Notes: a model not told the origin generated them from the letters alone. Counted from the first letter of the stretch, positions 1-8,321 are shown. The stretch: DNA of 64,000 bases from Candidatus Cryptobacteroides intestinigallinarum (GCA_017694785.1 JADIMK010000074.1:1-64000), one strand, 5' to 3'. Numbers and translations are program-made.

Positions 1-120
1 GTTCAATTGCACAGAATGTAAGGAACCGCCGTATGCCGAACGGCACGTACGGTGGTGTGAGAGGTCGGTAAACGAAAGTAGGAGATAAACTTCATTACTT
101 TCGTTTACCTCCTACTCGAT
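1..120 (+). mobile_element. Group II intron, 3' end (domains V and VI; partial)
   Basis: Positions 25-56 fold as a textbook group II domain V. It has a 9-bp basal helix (25-33 with 48-56) containing a G28-T53 wobble, a 2-nt CG bulge (46-47), a 4-bp distal helix (34-37 with 42-45) and a GAAC loop. The catalytic triad position reads CGC, as in group IIC introns, rather than AGC. A linker (57-66) follows. Domain VI is a 14-bp perfect hairpin, 67-80 with 96-109, ending in CTCCTACTCGAT at 120, the usual bacterial intron 3' end. A114, seven bases from the end, is the plausible branch-point. The reverse transcriptase/maturase and domains I-IV would lie left of the window. Class IIC is inference from the triad. 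Confidence 0.85.
25..56 (+). ncRNA. Group II intron domain V (catalytic hairpin)
   Basis: This 32-nt hairpin has all pairs intact: A25-T56 through A33-T48, then the CG bulge, then T34-A45 through C37-G42. Domain V is the most conserved part of the ribozyme and carries the catalytic triad and bulge. Its intactness argues that the intron 3' half is not decayed. Confidence 0.85.
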
Positions 121-148
121 TTTCCTTAATAATAAGCAGGAGGTTGCG

Positions 149-343
149 TTATTTCTCGTCCATGAGCTGCATGTGCTGCACATAGATGGCCTTCTTGATC
201 TCCTCTCTTCTCTTCACTGACGGCTTTACGAAAGCTTTTCTTGCGCGAAGCTCGCGGATCGCTCCGGTCTTCTCGAATTTCCTCTTGAATTTCTTGAGAG
301 CTTTCTCTATGTTCTCACCTTCTTTGATAGGAACTATAATCAT
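149..343 (-). CDS. rpsU: 30S ribosomal protein bS21
   Basis: The 64-residue basic protein matches bS21 over its whole length: it begins MIIVPIKEGENIEKALKKF and has a Lys/Arg-rich C-terminal half. bS21 sits on the small-subunit platform next to the 3' end of 16S rRNA. The start is fixed by an exceptional Shine-Dalgarno (351-360) and a Bacteroidota promoter (375-404). The stop lies only 28 bp from the 3' end of a group II intron that points toward it, and no separate terminator is visible between them. In Bacteroidia, bS21 helps hide the anti-Shine-Dalgarno of 16S rRNA, so the strong site suggests autogenous control (inference from work on Flavobacterium). Confidence 0.95.
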   Translation of the reverse strand: MIIVPIKEGENIEKALKKFKRKFEKTGAIRELRARKAFVKPSVKRREEIKKAIYVQHMQLMDEK

Positions 344-350
344 CGCTAAA

Positions 351-360
351 TCACCTCCTT
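351..360 (-). promoter_or_regulatory. Maximal Shine-Dalgarno of rpsU
   Basis: On the minus strand this reads AAGGAGGTGA, a ten-base perfect complement to the expected 16S 3' end, 7 nt before the rpsU ATG. Most other genes here have weak or no such site. This is the pattern expected for bS21 autoregulation in Bacteroidia. Confidence 0.9.
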
Positions 361-374
361 TTTATTTGCGGGTG

Positions 375-404
375 CAAAGGTAGTCAAATTATTTGTTATT
401 CAAA
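375..404 (-). promoter_or_regulatory. rpsU promoter (Bacteroidota sigma-A type)
   Basis: On the minus strand a -33 TTTG (401-404) is followed after 18 nt by the -7 element TACCTTTG (375-382), matching TTTG-N19-TAnnTTTG with one base shorter spacing. Transcription would start about 25 bp before the Shine-Dalgarno. Confidence 0.75.
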
Positions 405-1121
405 ATTTTTCTTGCCCTCATCAAGCTGTCTGATGAAAGTTTCCATGCCTCTGGTAGCCACATCTTTGATATGTGTGATCCTGCTGTCGTGTACAGGGAC
501 ATCCTTAGGGTCGATGATATATATAGGAGTGTCGATTCCTGCGTAGCGGTAAAGTCCTGCGGCAGGGTAGACCTGGAGCGAGGTCCCGACGATGAGCATG
601 ATGTCTGCCTTTTCCACGGCATCTGCAGCCTTCCCAATCTTCGGTACTGCTTCACCGAACCATACGATATGCGGCCTCAGCTGGGCGCCGTTCGGAGCCT
701 TGTCTCCTAGATGGATCTCCCCGTATCCTATGTCGAATACACTTTCTTCGGAGAATCCGTCCCTGTCGTTGCAGCAGTTCTCGGGACGCACCTTCGTGAG
801 CTCTCCGTGAAGATGTATTATCCTTGTGCTTCCGGCCCGTTCATGGAGATTGTCTATGTTCTGAGTTATGACGGTCACATCATAGTCTTTCTCGAGTGCT
901 GCGATCGCATAGTGGGCAGCGTTCGGCCGGACTTGCCCAAGCTGTTTCCTTCGTGCGTTGTAGAAGTCAAGCACAAGGGCAGGGTTGCGGTACCATCCTT
1001 CAATGCTAGCGACATCTTCGACGTTGTAGTTCTCCCACAGTCCTCCGCTGTCCCTGAATGTACTTATTCCGCTCTCGGCGCTGACTCCGGCGCCGGTGAG
1101 CACGACCAGTTTCTTTTTCAT
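396..1121 (-). CDS. cobB: Sirtuin, NAD-dependent protein deacylase (CobB/SIRT5-like, zinc-less)
   Basis: The 241-residue protein has the sirtuin NAD-binding signature GAGVSAESGIS (10-20), TQNIDNLH (87-93) and the catalytic His in HLHGEL (H105). It removes acyl groups from lysine using NAD+. Tyr54 and Arg57 (FYNARR) match the SIRT5/CobB pair that accepts succinyl-lysine. The small domain has only Cys116-Cys117 and lacks the usual two CxxC zinc pairs. The ATG at 1121 is chosen over an upstream start because GGAGGG lies 6 nt before it. It follows the AAA ATPase gene by 37 bp on the same strand and may be co-transcribed. Confidence 0.88.
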   Translation of the reverse strand: MKKKLVVLTGAGVSAESGISTFRDSGGLWENYNVEDVASIEGWYRNPALVLDFYNARRKQLGQVRPNAAHYAIAALEKDYDVTVITQNIDNLHERAGSTRIIHLHGELTKVRPENCCNDRDGFSEESVFDIGYGEIHLGDKAPNGAQLRPHIVWFGEAVPKIGKAADAVEKADIMLIVGTSLQVYPAAGLYRYAGIDTPIYIIDPKDVPVHDSRITHIKDVATRGMETFIRQLDEGKKNFE

Positions 1122-1158
1122 CTTTTTCCCTCCGTGTCCATATTTTCTCTGCATGGAT

Positions 1159-2322
1159 TCATTTCCTTGCAGGATCCATCTCGAAATAATTTTTCCTGAG
1201 CCAGTACTCGAAAAGCGGATCCAGTACCACAGGCTCGTCCTTGTCGTTGAAAGTTATGATTTCTTTTTTCTTGAGGGCATCCTTTACCCTTCTCACGTTT
1301 GCCGATGAGTTCAGAGCGTATTTCTCTATGACATCGGCTGCACTGAATCTGGTCTCTCCGTCAAGTATGGCCTTCATCAGGCTCATCTGATGGTCAGTGA
1401 GGCTGTTGGTCATCGAGAAGAAACGGGGCTCATGGATCGATATTATGATCTTGAGCGCTTCCATCAGCACACCTTCGTTGATATATCCTTTGGAAAGGGA
1501 GTCGCAGATGGAGATGAAGTGGTTGAGGTACCACATGTTTGAGCGGAACAGGTTGACTGCTCCGGCGGCAAGTTCCCTCTCTATCACTTTACCGCTCGTA
1601 AGGAATCCCTTTACTATATGCTCGATGATCTCCTTTTCGTCCACAGGCTGCAGAGGAAGGTGCTCTGTCATGCGGTAGAAATACTTCTTTTCTTCGAATA
1701 TGTATTTCATGGCATTAAGCAGGGACCCTGTGATGATGTAAGTTCCGCAGAATTCCGCGGACCTGTCCTTTTCTGAAAGTACAGTTTCAAGAGCCTTGAA
1801 CAGAGTCTCATATCCCGGGATCATCATGAGATTCTGGAATTCCTCGATTATGACGAATATCTGCGTCTTCTTCTCTTGGGCGATCTTCTGCGGCAGCCTC
1901 ATCATGGCGAGCATGTCGTCGGCATCGGCGTCCCAGTTGAGAGAAACGACTTCGTCGCACAGGGCGAATCTTTCCCTGTCGAAAATGAAATGTGTCCCTT
2001 CAAGCAGCCTTGACACCATGTCCGAATATTCATCAGGCGTGGAAGATACAGTCCGGATGAGAGCCGAACCGAAACGGGTAAGGAACCGGTTCATCTCCCT
2101 TATGTTGTAGACGTTTATTTCGCTTACCGTGAATTTCAGCCCTGATATCCTCATGTTGAAGAGGGCCTGCTGGATTATTGACATCTTGCCGCTTTTCGGC
2201 GGCTCGTAGATAGTCACATCCTCTTTGCCTGAAAGAAGGTTGCGTAGGGTGTTGCAGTCGGTCTTTCTCCCGATGAAGTTCCTGTCGATGACATAACGGT
2301 CATATACGAACGGTGTGTCCAT
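1159..2322 (-). CDS. AAA-family ATPase of the archaeal-ATPase type, degenerate Walker A
   Basis: The 387-residue protein has an N-terminal P-loop ATPase domain and a C-terminal winged-helix-like region (about 300-370). The Walker A region reads EPPKSGKMS (40-48): the first Gly of GxxxxGK[ST] is Glu and the residue after GK is Met. Walker B is recognisable as IFVIIEEF at about 155-165. The family (Pfam ATPase_2-like) is common in Bacteroidota genomes and mostly uncharacterised. The altered P-loop may reduce ATP turnover. It is the first gene after a -7 element at 2354-2361, followed by the sirtuin. No substrate or partner can be named. Confidence 0.7.
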   Translation of the reverse strand: MDTPFVYDRYVIDRNFIGRKTDCNTLRNLLSGKEDVTIYEPPKSGKMSIIQQALFNMRISGLKFTVSEINVYNIREMNRFLTRFGSALIRTVSSTPDEYSDMVSRLLEGTHFIFDRERFALCDEVVSLNWDADADDMLAMMRLPQKIAQEKKTQIFVIIEEFQNLMMIPGYETLFKALETVLSEKDRSAEFCGTYIITGSLLNAMKYIFEEKKYFYRMTEHLPLQPVDEKEIIEHIVKGFLTSGKVIERELAAGAVNLFRSNMWYLNHFISICDSLSKGYINEGVLMEALKIIISIHEPRFFSMTNSLTDHQMSLMKAILDGETRFSAADVIEKYALNSSANVRRVKDALKKKEIITFNDKDEPVVLDPLFEYWLRKNYFEMDPARK

Positions 2323-2353
2323 AGCTCTTCAAGTTTTTGTTGTCCGTTTTCTG

Positions 2354-2361
2354 CAAATTTA
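2354..2361 (-). promoter_or_regulatory. -7 element of the AAA ATPase gene
   Basis: TAAATTTG on the minus strand matches TAnnTTTG, 32 bp before the ATG. No convincing -33 element is seen. Confidence 0.5.
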
Positions 2362-2495
2362 TAAAAATAACAAAAAAGTTTTACACGGGAAACAGATTTA
2401 TTGAAACAGATCCTTGCTTTCGGCTTTCTGAGCCGGTGGCCTCCGTTGCAGGAAGGGATCATGTAAATATCTGTCTTATGGTTTCCCTGTAATTT

Positions 2496-2526
2496 TTTGG
2501 ATTTTCAGGGAAATGTGTTATCTTTG
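2496..2526 (+). promoter_or_regulatory. rplU-rpmA promoter
   Basis: TTTG (2496-2499), exactly 19 nt, then TATCTTTG (2519-2526): a perfect Bacteroidota consensus, about 100 bp before rplU. Confidence 0.85.
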
Positions 2527-2623
2527 CAGACTCAAATTATTTATAGGATTGTCAAGCCATTGATAAAGAGTCTGTTGCGAAACGGGCCGCTTGCAGTCGG
2601 AACTTTTAAGTTTTTTATATTTT

Positions 2624-2935
2624 ATGTACGCAATCGTGGATATTGCAGGCCAGCAGTTTAAAGTTGAGGCTGGCATGGAGATTTTTGTCCAGCGTCTTGC
2701 AGCTGAAAAAGGTGCTGCAGTCGAGTTCGACAAAGTACTTCTGGTAGATGCTGACGGCTCAGTGAAGATCGGCTCTCCGTATGTTGAGGGAGCAGTTGTC
2801 AAGGCTACTGTCCTTGATGATACCTGCAGAGGAAAGAAAGTCCTCGTCTTCAAGAAGAAACGCCGCAAAGGTTATCAGAAACTGACAGGACACCGTCAGG
2901 ATCTTACTAAAATCCAGATCAACGAGATCGCTTAA
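2624..2935 (+). CDS. rplU: 50S ribosomal protein bL21
   Basis: The 103-residue protein is full-length bL21. It begins [17 protein letters not shown] and has the typical [14 protein letters not shown] segment near the C-terminus, which contacts 23S rRNA. The ATG at 2624 gives the standard family length; an in-frame TTG at 2591 would add 11 unrelated residues. It is followed 20 bp later by rpmA, the universal bL21-bL27 pair, and transcribed from the strong promoter at 2496-2526. The leader of about 90 nt is long enough for control, but no clear fold was found. Confidence 0.97.
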   Translation: MYAIVDIAGQQFKVEAGMEIFVQRLAAEKGAAVEFDKVLLVDADGSVKIGSPYVEGAVVKATVLDDTCRGKKVLVFKKKRRKGYQKLTGHRQDLTKIQINEIA

Positions 2936-2955
2936 TTAACAGGAGGAAACGGATT

Positions 2956-3216
2956 ATGGCACATAAAAAAGGCGTCGGTAGTTCAAAGAACGGTCGTGAG
3001 TCAGAGAGCAAACGACTTGGCATCAAAAAGTTCGGCAGCCAGGCTGTCAAGGCCGGCAACATCCTTGTCCGTCAGAGAGGCACAGTCCACTATCCTGGCG
3101 AGAATGTAGGAATGGGAAGAGACCACACTCTCTATGCTTTGGTTGACGGTACGGTAGCGTTCCGCAAGAAAGCTGAGAACAAGTCATACGTTTCGGTGAT
3201 TCCTTTCGAGAATTAA
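2956..3216 (+). CDS. rpmA: 50S ribosomal protein bL27
   Basis: The 86-residue protein starts [20 protein letters not shown] and shows the bL27 core with [24 protein letters not shown] split over its middle. bL27 reaches the peptidyl-transferase centre with its N-terminus. The N-terminus starts directly with MAHKKG and lacks the cleaved leader seen in Firmicutes. AGGAGG lies 9 nt before the ATG, a strong ribosome-binding site for this phylum. A hairpin terminator follows at 3241-3280. Confidence 0.97.
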   Translation: MAHKKGVGSSKNGRESESKRLGIKKFGSQAVKAGNILVRQRGTVHYPGENVGMGRDHTLYALVDGTVAFRKKAENKSYVSVIPFEN

Positions 3217-3240
3217 GGACGGAGTGACAGAAGGATTAAA

Positions 3241-3280
3241 GGGGATTGGCAACTCCGTGCGGGTTTCAGTCCTCTTTTTT
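3241..3280 (+). terminator. Terminator of rplU-rpmA
   Basis: GGGGATTG (3241-3248) pairs with CAGTCCTC (3267-3274) with two wobbles and is followed by six T. It lies 24 bp after rpmA. Confidence 0.6.
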
Positions 3281-3352
3281 CTTTATATCGGACAGGCTGC
3301 GGCGAGACAGCGGCCGGTAAATGTTGAATGAAAGGAAAATACATATAATATT

Positions 3353-4624
3353 ATGCTGACACTCAAATTGCTTCGCGATGATCCTGAGTATGTGATCAGA
3401 AAACTTGCAGTCAAGAACTTTGATGCACGCGAAATCGTTGAAAAGATTGTTGCACTTGACGGGAACAGGCGCCGCCTCCAGACAGAACTTGACGGATGCC
3501 TTTCACAGCAGAAGCAGAAGGCCGCACTCATCGGCGGGCTTATGAAAGAAGGAAAAAAGGCTGAGGCAGAAGCCGTCAAAGCCGAAGTCGCTTCTCTCAA
3601 GGAGCATTCAAAAGACATAGAGAAGCAGTCGGATGATAACAATACGGAACTCATGTCCCTGATGGTCCTTCTTCCTAACATACCATGTGACCTTGTACCT
3701 GAAGGAAAGGATTCCAATGATAATGTCGTCGTGAAGATGGGCAACAAGATACCTGAGCTCGGCCCTGACGCACTTCCTCACTGGGAGCTTGCAAAGAAGT
3801 TCGATATCATCGATTTCGACCTTGGCGTGAAGCTTACAGGTGCCGGATTCCCTGTCTACAAAGGCAAGGGTGCGAGACTCCAGAGGGCTCTCATCAATAT
3901 GTTCCTTGACATCAATACTGCAGCCGGATATCTTGAGGTGGAGCCTCCTGTAATGGTAAATGAGGCATCGGGATTCGGTACAGGCCAGCTTCCTGACAAG
4001 GAGGGCCAGATGTACCACGCTAACCTCGACAATTTCTACATGGTTCCTACCGCTGAGGTGCCGGTGACAAACATATACAGGGATGTGATCCTGAATGACA
4101 ATGATTTCCCTGTCAAGATGACTGCATACACTCCATGTTTCCGCCGCGAAGCCGGTTCATACGGCAAGGATGTCCGCGGACTCAACAGGCTCCATCAGTT
4201 CGACAAGGTGGAGATCGTTCGTATAGAGAAACCTGAGAATTCCTATGCAGCCCTTGACGAGATGATCGCACACGTAGAAGGCATAGTGAATAAGCTCGGA
4301 CTTCCGTACAGGATACTCCGTCTGTGCGGCGGTGACCTCAGTTTCACTTCTGCCATCACCTATGACTTCGAGGTATACTCAGCAGCGCAGGGAAGGTGGC
4401 TTGAGATAAGCTCGGTATCCAATTTCGAGTCTTACCAGGCCAACAGGCTCCATCTTCGCTACAGGGATGCGGAAGGCAAGATGCAGCTCGCTCACACGCT
4501 CAACGGAAGTTCTCTTGCACTTCCTCGTGTAGTCGCTGCACTTCTCGAAGACAACTACAGGGACGGGAAGATCTATCTTCCTGAGGCTCTTGTTCCGTAC
4601 GCTGGATTTGAATACATAGGCTGA
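3353..4624 (+). CDS. serS: Seryl-tRNA synthetase
   Basis: The 423-residue class II synthetase charges tRNA-Ser in the cytoplasm. An N-terminal coiled coil (about 30-110, rich in Lys/Glu/Ala) forms the long helical arm that holds the tRNA. Motif 2 is seen at CFRREAGSYGKDVRGL and motif 3 at NGSSLALPRVVAALLED near the C-terminus. Length is normal for bacterial SerRS. The ATG at 3353 gives the expected start MLTLKLLRDDPE. The gene has its own upstream space after the rpmA terminator; ruvC follows 20 bp later on the same strand. Confidence 0.97.
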   Translation: MLTLKLLRDDPEYVIRKLAVKNFDAREIVEKIVALDGNRRRLQTELDGCLSQQKQKAALIGGLMKEGKKAEAEAVKAEVASLKEHSKDIEKQSDDNNTELMSLMVLLPNIPCDLVPEGKDSNDNVVVKMGNKIPELGPDALPHWELAKKFDIIDFDLGVKLTGAGFPVYKGKGARLQRALINMFLDINTAAGYLEVEPPVMVNEASGFGTGQLPDKEGQMYHANLDNFYMVPTAEVPVTNIYRDVILNDNDFPVKMTAYTPCFRREAGSYGKDVRGLNRLHQFDKVEIVRIEKPENSYAALDEMIAHVEGIVNKLGLPYRILRLCGGDLSFTSAITYDFEVYSAAQGRWLEISSVSNFESYQANRLHLRYRDAEGKMQLAHTLNGSSLALPRVVAALLEDNYRDGKIYLPEALVPYAGFEYIG

Positions 4625-4644
4625 TCCTATCCTTGCCGCGTGCA

Positions 4645-5208
4645 ATGAACGGAACCCGATCTCAGACTATAATGGGAATTGACCCCGGAACTTATATATT
4701 AGGTTACGGGGTCATTCGTGTCGGACGCCGTGGCCCGGAGTATGTCTCCATGGGGGTCCTTGACATGAGGAAGATCCATGACCACTTCTCGAAGATCGCC
4801 TTCATATATCGTGAAGTCTCCAGGCTGGTGACGGAATTCTCTCCGGATGTCCTGTCAATAGAGTCCCCATTCTACGGAAAGAATGCACAGGTGATCCTGA
4901 AGCTGGGCAGGGCCCAGGGTGCGGCTGTCTCGGCTGCGATGAATGCAGGTATCCCGGTCTTTGAGTATGCCCCGCGCAAGGCTAAAGTTGCCATTACCGG
5001 CAACGGAGCCGCATCAAAGGAGCAGGTCTGCCTTATGAGCCAGAAGATTCTCGGCGTGACTCTGGATCCGGACCATTTTGATGCGACAGATGCTCTGGCT
5101 ATTGCTCTTTGCCATTATTATCAGTCGATTTCTCCGCTTGCTTCTTCAGGCTCAAAAGGAGACTGGAAGAAGTTCATAGAAGAGAATCCAGGAAGGATTA
5201 AAAAATAA
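4645..5208 (+). CDS. ruvC: Crossover junction endodeoxyribonuclease RuvC
   Basis: The 187-residue RNase H-fold nuclease resolves Holliday junctions with RuvAB. Acidic active-site residues are in place: D13 (GIDPG), E73 (SIESPFYGKN), D146 and D149 (FDATDALA). The ATG at 4645 is preferred to the in-frame TTG at 4633. ATG codon 10 would also leave the GIDPG motif intact, so the start is uncertain by nine codons. It lies 20 bp after serS and may be co-transcribed with it. Confidence 0.95.
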   Translation: MNGTRSQTIMGIDPGTYILGYGVIRVGRRGPEYVSMGVLDMRKIHDHFSKIAFIYREVSRLVTEFSPDVLSIESPFYGKNAQVILKLGRAQGAAVSAAMNAGIPVFEYAPRKAKVAITGNGAASKEQVCLMSQKILGVTLDPDHFDATDALAIALCHYYQSISPLASSGSKGDWKKFIEENPGRIKK

Positions 5209-5311
5209 TTCCCGGCATATTAAACCTCTTGTTTCCTGAGGTGTCAAATCACTGTGTTTTTTCGAGCCTGTCCGTTTCCCGGATGGTAAATGTGTGTTAA
5301 TTTGTTGGAAA

Positions 5312-8272
5312 ATGTCGGATACTGGAAAATATAGTCTGAAACTCTTTTTGATATCGCTTGCTCTGCTCCTGTGCAGCACTCTCCAGGCACAGGTCGGTTT
5401 TCCTGTGGTGATGAAGCTTACGGACAAGTCTACAGGTGAGCCTGTCGGCTTTGCCACGGTCTCAATGACAATCAAAGGCGTCAAGGATCCTCTCAAGTAC
5501 ACGATGAGCGATGAAAACGGAAAAGCTGTCTTCGAGGGACTGGTCAGGGGAACCTATATAATGAAAGTCGAGCTTATGGGATATAAGCCGTATGAGCAGG
5601 AAGTGGTCGTCAACAGGAACATAGATCTCGGCAATGTCCATATGACTCCTGATGTAGAGATGCTGGCCGCTGCAAGTGTGTCTGCTATAGGAAATCCTAT
5701 AATCATCAAGAAGGATACGGTGGAATACAGCGCATCTTCTTTCAAGACTTCAGACAATGATATGCTGGAGGAACTTCTCAAGAAGCTTCCAGGCGTGGAA
5801 GTGGGCACTGACGGATCGATTACTGCAAACGGTGAGACTATCACGAAAGTCATGATAGACGGCAAGGAATTCTTCCTTGATGATCCGCAGCTTGCCACAA
5901 AGAATATTCCGGCAAAGATAATCGAGAAGGTGAGGGTAGTGGAGAAGAAGTCTGACCAGGCCCAGTTTACCGGTATAGATGACGGGGAGGAAGAAACTGT
6001 GATAGACCTTTCTGTGAAGCCCGGGATGATGGACGGCTGGTTCGGCAATGTGATGGCCGGAGGCGGCCATGACCTTCTTATGAAGAATTCCGGAGATGCC
6101 GGTGACTGGCGGTACCAGGCCGCAGGAATGGCCGGACGTTTCGGCAAGAACAGCCAGATTAGCATAATCGCCAATGCCAACAATACCAACAACCGTGGCT
6201 TCAATGATATCGCAGGAAGCATGATGCAGACGATGAGAGGTGCCAGAGGCATGGGCCGCGCAATGGGTGGCTGGGGCAACAACGGTATCACAACATCATG
6301 GCTAGCCGGTGTCAACGGGGCGTTTGACCTTCTGGACGGCAAGATGGATCTGAACGGCAACTACATGTACGGTGGCTCCCAGAAGGATATTCTGGAGCAG
6401 AGCAGCAAGACTACATATATGGATGACGGAAGTCTGCTCATCTATGACAATGACGGATACAATGTCACCAGAAATGACGGCCATCGCTTCGGTTTCCGTC
6501 TGGACCATAAGTTCAGTGACAATACATCCATCCTTTTCGAGCCTCAGTTCAATTTCGGAACAGGAAGCTATACCGAGTATTCGGATTTCATCACCCTCGG
6601 GGAGTATGATGGTGTACGTGACACTACAAACCGGGGATTCAACGAGAACATCGGTTCAAACCGCAACTGGAATGCTACTGGTTTCCTGCTTTTCCGCCAG
6701 AGGCTCGGCAAGCCGGGAAGAACGCTGTCAGTGATGATGCACTACAATTTCAGCAACAATGATCTCTCCGGCTTCAACCAGTCTATTACTTCGGTCTATG
6801 ATCAGGAGCAGCAGACTGATGACATAGTCAACCAGAGGTTTGACCAGAATGCCCGCAGCTCCTCTCTCACAGGAAGGGTAGTGTATACAGAACCTCTGGG
6901 ACATGATTTCTTTGTTGAGGCTAACTATTCATACAGCTGGAACAAGAGCACGTCTGTCAAGGATACCTACAACAGCGGAGGAGACTTGTCATCACTTGTA
7001 GATATGGAAAACCGCCACATGTCCTATGACTGGAACGGCGAGTACCTTGACGATACATATTCAAGCAATATCATCAACAGGTATGTGAACCAAAGTGCCG
7101 GACTGGACTTCATGTACCAGAAAGAAAAACTCAAGATACAGCTGGGTGCAGCTCTCCGTCCTACTGATACACATAACGAGACGAACGGAGAGCATTATGA
7201 CAGCAAGGTCCTCAACTGGTCTCCTCAGGCGATGCTGCGGTATGACCCTGATGAGAATACCAACCTGCGGCTCTTTTATTTCGGCCGCTCCTCCCAGCCT
7301 ACGACTTCGCAGCTGATGCCTGTACCGGACAATTCCGACCCTCTGAACATATCTTTGGGAAATCCGTATCTGCTGCCGTATTTCAACCATAACATCAGAG
7401 GCCATTTCGGATATACGGACAAGGAGACATTCTTCTCTATCCATGGTCGTTTCGGCAGCAGTGTCGTACAGGATCCTATAGTCAATGCACAATGGTATGA
7501 TGCTGACGGTGTGCAGTTCTCTCTTCCTGTCAACGGCCCGCTTTCATGGTCTGTGGACGGCAGGGTAATGATCAATTCCCCGTTCAGCAGGAATTCGAAG
7601 TTCTCTGTATTTTCCATGACCTATGCTAAATACAATGAATCCAATTCATACATAGGAAAGACAAACGCATTCAATACGTCTGACTACTATGATGAAGAGA
7701 CGGCTGAGTTCAACTATACCCGTTTCCAGGAGGATTTCAATGCAAGAAAGCATGAGATGTTCACTGAGAACAGGACCCAGAGTCTGAATTTCACCCAGAG
7801 ACTGCGTTTTACATTCAGAAATGATTTCGTAGAGATCAACCTCGGAGGAAGGACCAGGATCTCAAAGTCGTGGTATACGATTTCCTCGTATAACCAGAAG
7901 GCCACATGGAACAACCAGATAGATGCTTCCATGAACTGGACCATTCCCGGCGGTCTGAATCTCATTGCGGACTGTGACTACAACTGGTACCGGGGATATA
8001 CTACTCCTCAGGATGATGAGTTTGTCCTGAATGCACAGATTGACAAACTTCTCTTCAAGAAGAGATTTACCCTTTCCCTCAAGGCATACGATATATTCAA
8101 CCAGTCGAAGAATCTTTCTGTGACAGACGAATCCAACTATCATCTTGAGACCAGGAACAATACCCTCGGCAGGTACATCATATTATCCCTTACATGGCGC
8201 TTCGGTAAATTCAACGGCAGACAAGGCGGTCCTGGCCGTGGCCCTATGGGCCCTCCTCCGCCTCGTGGATAG
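5312..8272 (+). CDS. Outer-membrane beta-barrel protein with CarboxypepD_reg and TonB-plug-like domains
   Basis: The 986-residue protein has a signal peptide ending near LQAQ (about 1-28) and a carboxypeptidase-regulatory-like domain (about 30-110, GEPVGFATVSM...GYKPYEQEV). A plug-like domain follows (about 125-230, LLKKLPGVEV...VMIDGKEFF), then a long aromatic-rich barrel (OMP_b-brl_3 type). This resembles SusC-like receptors but no SusD gene is next to it, so its substrate is unknown. The barrel ends at ILSLTWRFGKF and is followed by an unusual Gly/Pro tail ending PMGPPPPRG. The start is ATG 5312; an in-frame GTG at 5294 would add six residues before the signal peptide. Confidence 0.85.
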   Translation: MSDTGKYSLKLFLISLALLLCSTLQAQVGFPVVMKLTDKSTGEPVGFATVSMTIKGVKDPLKYTMSDENGKAVFEGLVRGTYIMKVELMGYKPYEQEVVVNRNIDLGNVHMTPDVEMLAAASVSAIGNPIIIKKDTVEYSASSFKTSDNDMLEELLKKLPGVEVGTDGSITANGETITKVMIDGKEFFLDDPQLATKNIPAKIIEKVRVVEKKSDQAQFTGIDDGEEETVIDLSVKPGMMDGWFGNVMAGGGHDLLMKNSGDAGDWRYQAAGMAGRFGKNSQISIIANANNTNNRGFNDIAGSMMQTMRGARGMGRAMGGWGNNGITTSWLAGVNGAFDLLDGKMDLNGNYMYGGSQKDILEQSSKTTYMDDGSLLIYDNDGYNVTRNDGHRFGFRLDHKFSDNTSILFEPQFNFGTGSYTEYSDFITLGEYDGVRDTTNRGFNENIGSNRNWNATGFLLFRQRLGKPGRTLSVMMHYNFSNNDLSGFNQSITSVYDQEQQTDDIVNQRFDQNARSSSLTGRVVYTEPLGHDFFVEANYSYSWNKSTSVKDTYNSGGDLSSLVDMENRHMSYDWNGEYLDDTYSSNIINRYVNQSAGLDFMYQKEKLKIQLGAALRPTDTHNETNGEHYDSKVLNWSPQAMLRYDPDENTNLRLFYFGRSSQPTTSQLMPVPDNSDPLNISLGNPYLLPYFNHNIRGHFGYTDKETFFSIHGRFGSSVVQDPIVNAQWYDADGVQFSLPVNGPLSWSVDGRVMINSPFSRNSKFSVFSMTYAKYNESNSYIGKTNAFNTSDYYDEETAEFNYTRFQEDFNARKHEMFTENRTQSLNFTQRLRFTFRNDFVEINLGGRTRISKSWYTISSYNQKATWNNQIDASMNWTIPGGLNLIADCDYNWYRGYTTPQDDEFVLNAQIDKLLFKKRFTLSLKAYDIFNQSKNLSVTDESNYHLETRNNTLGRYIILSLTWRFGKFNGRQGGPGRGPMGPPPPRG

Positions 8273-8321
8273 GTGACGCTACCGGACCTGCAATTCAGCC
8301 AATCCTGTCAGCGATTCCGGC

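Larger units (their letters stand above)
2323..2623. other. Divergent intergenic region (301 bp) with two promoters
   Basis: This holds a minus-strand -7 element (2354-2361) for the ATPase gene and a full promoter (2496-2526) for rplU. Between about 2390 and 2490 I see no gene, repeat or clear hairpin. Confidence 0.7.

Noticed and set aside
67..109. Perfect hairpin as the rpsU terminator
   Set aside because: No T run follows on the rpsU strand, and the stem is explained by intron domain VI.
396..2322. Sirtuin plus ATPase as an anti-phage system (SIR2-HerA-like)
   Set aside because: The sirtuin is a complete single-domain deacylase and the ATPase is not HerA-like. The genes sit among ribosomal genes with no other defence marker.
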